This document shows positions 59,501 to 64,000 of a DNA stretch of 64,000 bases, in pieces. Made by a program: the position numbers and the translations under genes. The notes beneath the pieces are model-generated. The model was not told the origin of the DNA and did not search any database. It was given only the letters and a program-made list of their open reading frames with translations. Origin of the DNA: Ectocarpus siliculosus (lineage: Eukaryota > Sar > Phaeophyceae > Ectocarpales > Ectocarpaceae); contig FN649736.1 in NCBI GenBank assembly GCA_000310025.1, positions 295,366-359,365 of the forward strand, written 5' to 3'. Every line of letters starts with the position of its first letter. Positions within the stretch are counted from its first letter, which is position 1.

Positions 59501-62500
59501 CAAATCTGGAGCATTCATTCTGTGGGCGAAGAAGACGTTGGAGCCTGGGCGCGAGTGAATCGACACCCACTGGTGACCCATGCACTACCCTGTTGGTGTA
59601 CACCACGCGAACGAAGCAGGTGGCGGCAGCGGTGGTTCAACGAGATACCGGCCCAACGCACGGAGTTCTTTACCTCCCGGGAAATGACCTCGTGGTCGAG
59701 GCCGCGAGGGGGCACGGCTGCAGGGTGAACGGGGAGCTTATTCAACTAAGGAAAGGCCAGGTTAGAATGTTTTTTGAGACAATTTCTTATGATCGCATCG
59801 TAGTGTACTGTTGCTCGAACGGCAGGTGGAGATTGGCATGGGATTCACGCTTGGATCACTCGGCGAGTGAACACGCACCACGCACCTAGCTTGCTGGCGG
59901 CGGTCGCGCTGGCCGACCAATGCCGGCACACTACTCTGTGTTAAACTATATGCCCAAGTTTTTCTTTAGCGTAGTGTCCTGGCCATTGTTGGCAGGGTTT
60001 CACCCACACAGTGGTTCATTCGTAGCGTTCTCCTTGGAACCTGCAGGATAACCAATCGAAGTAGAAATACCCGCGTATTCATGGTGCACTTCAGTGATCG
60101 AGCTTCGTTCGAGAGCTGGCGGCAACTGCTGTGAGTGCTTCCCGCCTGACTGCTCTCTGACACCGGCAGTTGCTGTCATGTGCTGCGAATTGCTCACCAG
60201 CAGCGTTTACGCCCACAAAGGGGTGCGATGGGCAAAGACCAAACGCAGGCAATTCGGCGATGAGGTGGGTTCACACCCACCACGGTGTACATGACGCCCT
60301 TGTGGGGGTGAAAACCTCGGCGCAGATAGGCAAGGCGCACCAAAGATTCTGCAGCGGGGAACATGATCCGTAGATTTGAGTAACCAGAGTAAAAAGCTGG
60401 TCCGTTTTGTTCCCCGATGAAGAAGGTACGGTAATGAGTGAGTTTGCCCCCGCCGTGCTCGTGGACGACCGACCAAACGCTCCTCAGGTATTGAGAGAGT
60501 GCCTGGTAGCGGCGGAGATAGGTAAGTTTGTGCCGGACGACCGGCTGCAGCGGCTTCTGGGACTGGTGCACCACTCCATGGGTGTCCGTAACCTATTCTC
60601 TAGGTGTGGATCAGTGTCATTCTGTGGTGCCTGTGTTGAGGGCACATAAGGAAGGCATTGCCCGACACTGTCGAGGACCAACATCTACGTTGTTTGACGG
60701 AAACCATTTCTGTGGTACTATATAATAGTGTTCACCGGGCGCGTTATTTCCTACTTCTTTGGGTATGGATGTCTTCGGACAGGTATGACGAGAACTACCT
60801 ACAGGCTCAGGTTTTCCGCGTTTGGCGTAAGGGTGCAAACGATATAAGATCCTCCTCCGCCGAGAAGGGAAGCGACACGGAAACGCACCCATGGCCGAAG
60901 TTTCGGCCTTCGAATGCTGTTGTCGGCAAAATATATATGAAAGTGTCGGCTGTCAGATCTCGGAGTCCTAGAATACGTAAGCACCTTTGCCCCGCCATCA
61001 GCATTGCCAAATACCTATTGCTTGGGTGACAAAACACACGGTTCATTGTAAAACATACGGTTCATTCCATGTTCCTTCTTGATTTTGTTCACGCCTTGCG
61101 TATCATTACGTAGACTCCTGCTTCACGTCATCGAAAGTCGTGTTACCCTCCCTGTCGCGTAACTCGACGTCAACAACTAGTCTCGACACCCTCCCGGTTC
61201 CACTGGTAACACTGTGCCCCTATCACTGCCCCACTCTCCTTCGCTGGTGCAGCACCGGAAACACGGCGGATGTTTTGTCCGGCGTCCACGGTGCGTGGGT
61301 CCACCTCAAAGGGGGCTCCGTGTGGGACTTCGCGGCCGGCTCCCTCGCTGTTGAAGAGGTAACGCTCAGCTCAGCAGGGGTGGAGAGAAGTCCGCGTGCG
61401 CCCTTCGCAGTTTGTTTTTAATCTCATCACCAATTCTGTTTCGGACTGTTGGCCATGGCAGAGTCCCGAGTTGCCTGGCCGACTCAGTATTGCGAAGCAT
61501 ACTTTTATGCATTTTGTTCCAAGAGGATGCTGACGTTTAGTTCGGCAATTCCCAGCATTTGGCCGCCAGCTTTCCTTTGTGGCCGTTTTCTCTCTCTCTG
61601 CTGCTGCCGCAATAGATCCATGTCGCCCTTCTGTGCCGGTAATTGGGTTCAGCCAAGCAAGAGACACGTACGCTACAGTAGTTGTGCCGAGGTAGTTGAG
61701 GTGTCATTTTTCCTGCGGCAGCCAGGGCTCTCTGTCGGTGTCGACATTTCATACAAAGGCACAACACAACACTACGACACGGAAAGGATTTACAAGACGG
61801 TTCCCTTGGGAAGTCGCCCAAGTAGAGGACGATTCCACAACCCACGCATCCCCAGCCCACCATTGTCCGACACACCCCTTCCGCTTGCATGTGCCGCGAT
61901 GTTTGTCCGTTCGCCCGAAGGCTGGCGGCTTCGCTTGTGATCTACAAGGGAACCCGTTGAAATGGGATAAGCTTCACATGGAGGTATGCATATGATCGTT
62001 GTTGACAGCAACGATACTCCTTGCTGCCCACCACGTGGATAGATTGTACACGAAACACGGATGACCCTCCTTTGGAGCCCCACCTCTTTCCCGCAAGTTT
62101 TCCGAAACGTTGACACACGTGAGATATTTCATTCGCACTGAAAGCATTGTTTGCTCCAGTCGCCATTAAGCCTATTATGACGTTGCATCGCACGCGCCCA
62201 CTGCGGACGTGATGGGAATGAAATCGTTAAGTGCTGATCGATGCTGCCTTCTGAAAGAGCCGTGCCCGTGGCGAATTTCCGCCCTGAGGTGTCAAAGCAA
62301 ATGAGAGATATTTTCCACAATTCCCCCACCTGATGCCGCCCCCCCCCCGGCCCGGTGACTTGTCACCGCGGTGACGGTTCGAACTTTCGAACACACCTCC
62401 CTCGTCTGATGATGTTATTGTTGCCGTCGTCATTGTCGTAGTTGTTGGCGTCGTCATCGACTTGATTGTGCCAGTCGTGGAAACTGCTATTCTTTTTATG

Positions 62501-63112
62501 GGCGTCTCCCCAGGGGATATGGTGGGACATGTGGCAGGTCACCTCTGGTTGTAGCTTCCCATTGTTGATGTCATTTCAGTGCGGTTCCTTCAACAATTAT
62601 CCTCCTGAAAACCAATATGAAGAACCTCGACTATCTTCTGAATTCGTGGAGTTATATTTCGGGATTACCAGCGTTCCCAGGCAAATACGACGTGATACAT
62701 ACATGTAGTATTCAACGAACATCGCCAACATACGACCCATGCGCCCGCGGTCCTCATGCCGCGTCCGGAATTAGAACACGATCCGAGACTCCGAAAAAAA
62801 ACAGGAGAAGCTTAAGCCTCACGGCTAGAGAGAAAGCCCAAAGGATGTTCAAAGACCTATGACACAGCCCCTAGAACCCTCTTGTGAAGGCGGCTTGGCT
62901 GTGTTGCCCTCCTGCCGCTGCGAATTAATGTTTCCATGCCCAACATCGCTGGGATGCGCTCGGTCATCAACCAATGATCCACCCTACTCAAGTTAATTTC
63001 GCTCGCTGCTCGGAAAAACTGGATACGTGCTGTCTTGATTGTGCAGGTTGTACTTGCCGCAAATGAGGAGATAGCGAAGGACGTTGTCAACGTTCTGAAC
63101 ATCAAGGCTTGA
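56576..63112 (+). CDS. Inositol monophosphatase family enzyme
   Basis: Nine exons: 56576-56701, 58507-58600, 58913-58968, 59107-59226, 59620-59760, 60488-60603, 61253-61358, 61921-61983, 63047-63112; 295 residues, the normal length for the family. Such enzymes remove phosphate from myo-inositol monophosphates or related small phosphates using Mg2+. Visible marks: an N-terminal helix with VRKAGSAALALQ, then KAGHHDIVTEGD; FAAEESDEQ (metal-binding Glu pair); the core motif LDPVDGTTNF; VAAAVVQRDTGPTHGVLYLP; ARGHGCRVNGELIQL; VLRECLVAAE; SSTGNTADVLSG (split over exons 6/7); and WDFAAGSLAVEE followed by AGGFACDLQGNPLKW. All junction phases agree (0,1,0,0,0,2,0,0). An in-frame ATG 45 bp upstream would lengthen the N-terminus. 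Intron 1 holds tandem repeats and a SINE-like copy. Exact substrate not inferable; cytosolic or plastid location undecided. Confidence 0.9.
56990..57620. repeat. Imperfect tandem repeat block in IMPase intron 1
   Basis: A ~180-bp unit at 56990-57190 (AAAATCTCATCGATTGGGTC ... CCATATCCATCTCACCCTCT ... GGCTGGCCAAACGACCAGCG) recurs at 57394-57620 with substitutions; a third, partial unit (GGGGAAAAGTCTCATCGATT) starts near 57313. The block is intronic. Confidence 0.8.
57760..58038 (-). mobile_element. tRNA-derived SINE-like element in IMPase intron 1
   Basis: Read on the minus strand from 58038: GCCGGTCGCCCCGGTGGTCT (A-box region), GAGTTCGAATCCCC (B box), then a body with GGACGGCTGGACCCTTCTCG and CGCACCGCAGGAG and an A-rich AATAAATAACAAGAAG tail near 57780. 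The head and parts of the body match the element at 33816-34154. A mature tRNA fold is not supported. Confidence 0.7.
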
Positions 63113-64000
63113 GGAAAGCCACCGAACCTACAGTGGACTGCCAAGCACGGTTGTTTCGCTCGCAGGGGTGGTTATTTCTCGCTCTGGTATACCTCGACAG
63201 GGAAAAGATGTGTACACGCAGTTTGTAGCGCGACGTTGCGGCTTGCTGTGTTCCTGGTTTGTCGGCCCTTGCTTGGCAACGTAAGAGGTGCGGGTCTGTG
63301 TCGCCGTGTAGTAGCCATCGAATCTACGTTATCGTAGACTACATAGGCCTCTACAACTTGTAGAGGTAAAGAGGTTTCGATGCGAACGGGTGTCCGTGTA
63401 CAATAGCTTGCCAACAAGTGTTTGTACACAACGATCGGGTGCGAATCGCTCTTGAGCAAGTGTTATATAGTGCATAGAAAGGATGGGCCACACAATTGTC
63501 AATCGAAAATGTGAGAGCAACGTCGGCACACAATCGAACATCCCCAGCGTACGTTGTGGTATCCCGCGCATGCATCTTGTACTCGGTCACGCCAAGAAAC
63601 AAGCAGCAGTGATTTGAGGACTTGTGAAGGTCTTTGTGCGGAGTAGGTCGGCCGGAGAAGGTCCACACGCGTGGTGAAAGAACGTGACTACCTCTCATCA
63701 ACAACATATGTGTAGACTATGCATTTCGTATTCATTTCCTAAATATATGCCGTTGACCGCTACTATGTAGTCGTAGTCCTGTCCTCACCCACCAGCGAAG
63801 GCAGAATGGTGCGCCGATATCGAAGCCCAGGAAGCGGGACCGGAGCCCTGCGCGTATGCAACTCATTTTTTTTTCGTCCCATCTCTGGCGCCGCCTGCTT
63901 ACTCCTCTTCGGTGCACACTACATGTACACGTTTACCGCGTATTATGTGCACTTTCACTTTCTCAGCGTACTTGGTACACTACAACTAGCAAGACGCACC
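63113..64000. other. Window end, no gene recognised
   Basis: About 0.9 kb after the phosphatase stop. Minus-strand open frames here (63351-63707, 63732-63917) have no motif or splice support. A neighbouring gene could begin beyond the edge. Confidence 0.4.

Overview
The window is nuclear DNA of a multicellular-type eukaryote, most likely a brown alga (Ectocarpus-like stramenopile). I infer this from moderately GC-rich sequence, genes cut into many short exons by introns of about 0.2-3 kb with GT-AG ends, protein types typical of these algae (WSC domain, methyltransferase with a DAPCGD motif, methylthioribose kinase), and scattered MITE-like and tRNA-derived SINE-like repeats. Gene models were assembled by eye from conserved motifs, splice signals and codon phase; no alignment or database search was run.

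Layout. 1-4717 (+): 3' two thirds of a methylthioribose kinase gene (methionine salvage). 4718-12214: no gene recognised, a diverged 0.2 kb repeat pair. 12215-22366 (+) and 36576-45594 (+): two direct paralogues (A and B) with 18 recognised coding exons each and the same exon phases. Each encodes a roughly 1050-residue protein that joins an HSPA12/Hsp70-like actin-fold ATPase, a helical block resembling the MLKL/HeLo four-helix-bundle region, and a C-terminal tyrosine-kinase-like protein kinase. 24477-26741 (+): signal-anchored SAM-dependent methyltransferase. 27367-35749 (-): WSC domain fused to a core-1 beta-1,3-galactosyltransferase (T-synthase) domain, head to head with paralogue B. 46701-47014 (-): possible exons of an unrecognised gene. 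47932-54864 (-): membrane-anchored alpha/beta hydrolase of the ABHD1/2/3-YheT family. 56576-63112 (+): inositol-monophosphatase family enzyme. 63113-64000: nothing recognised.

The most exciting content is the A/B pair. By architecture it looks like a signalling or cell-death module: an Hsp70-like nucleotide-binding part (possible sensor), a HeLo/MLKL-like helical part (in animals, plants and fungi such domains can permeabilise membranes) and a kinase with its catalytic residues in place but of non-RD type (HGD instead of HRD). The role is inference; the domain order is read directly from the sequence. Between the paralogues lie two secretory-pathway enzymes (methyltransferase and WSC-galactosyltransferase), which suggests cell-wall or surface-glycan work but no demonstrated link to A/B.
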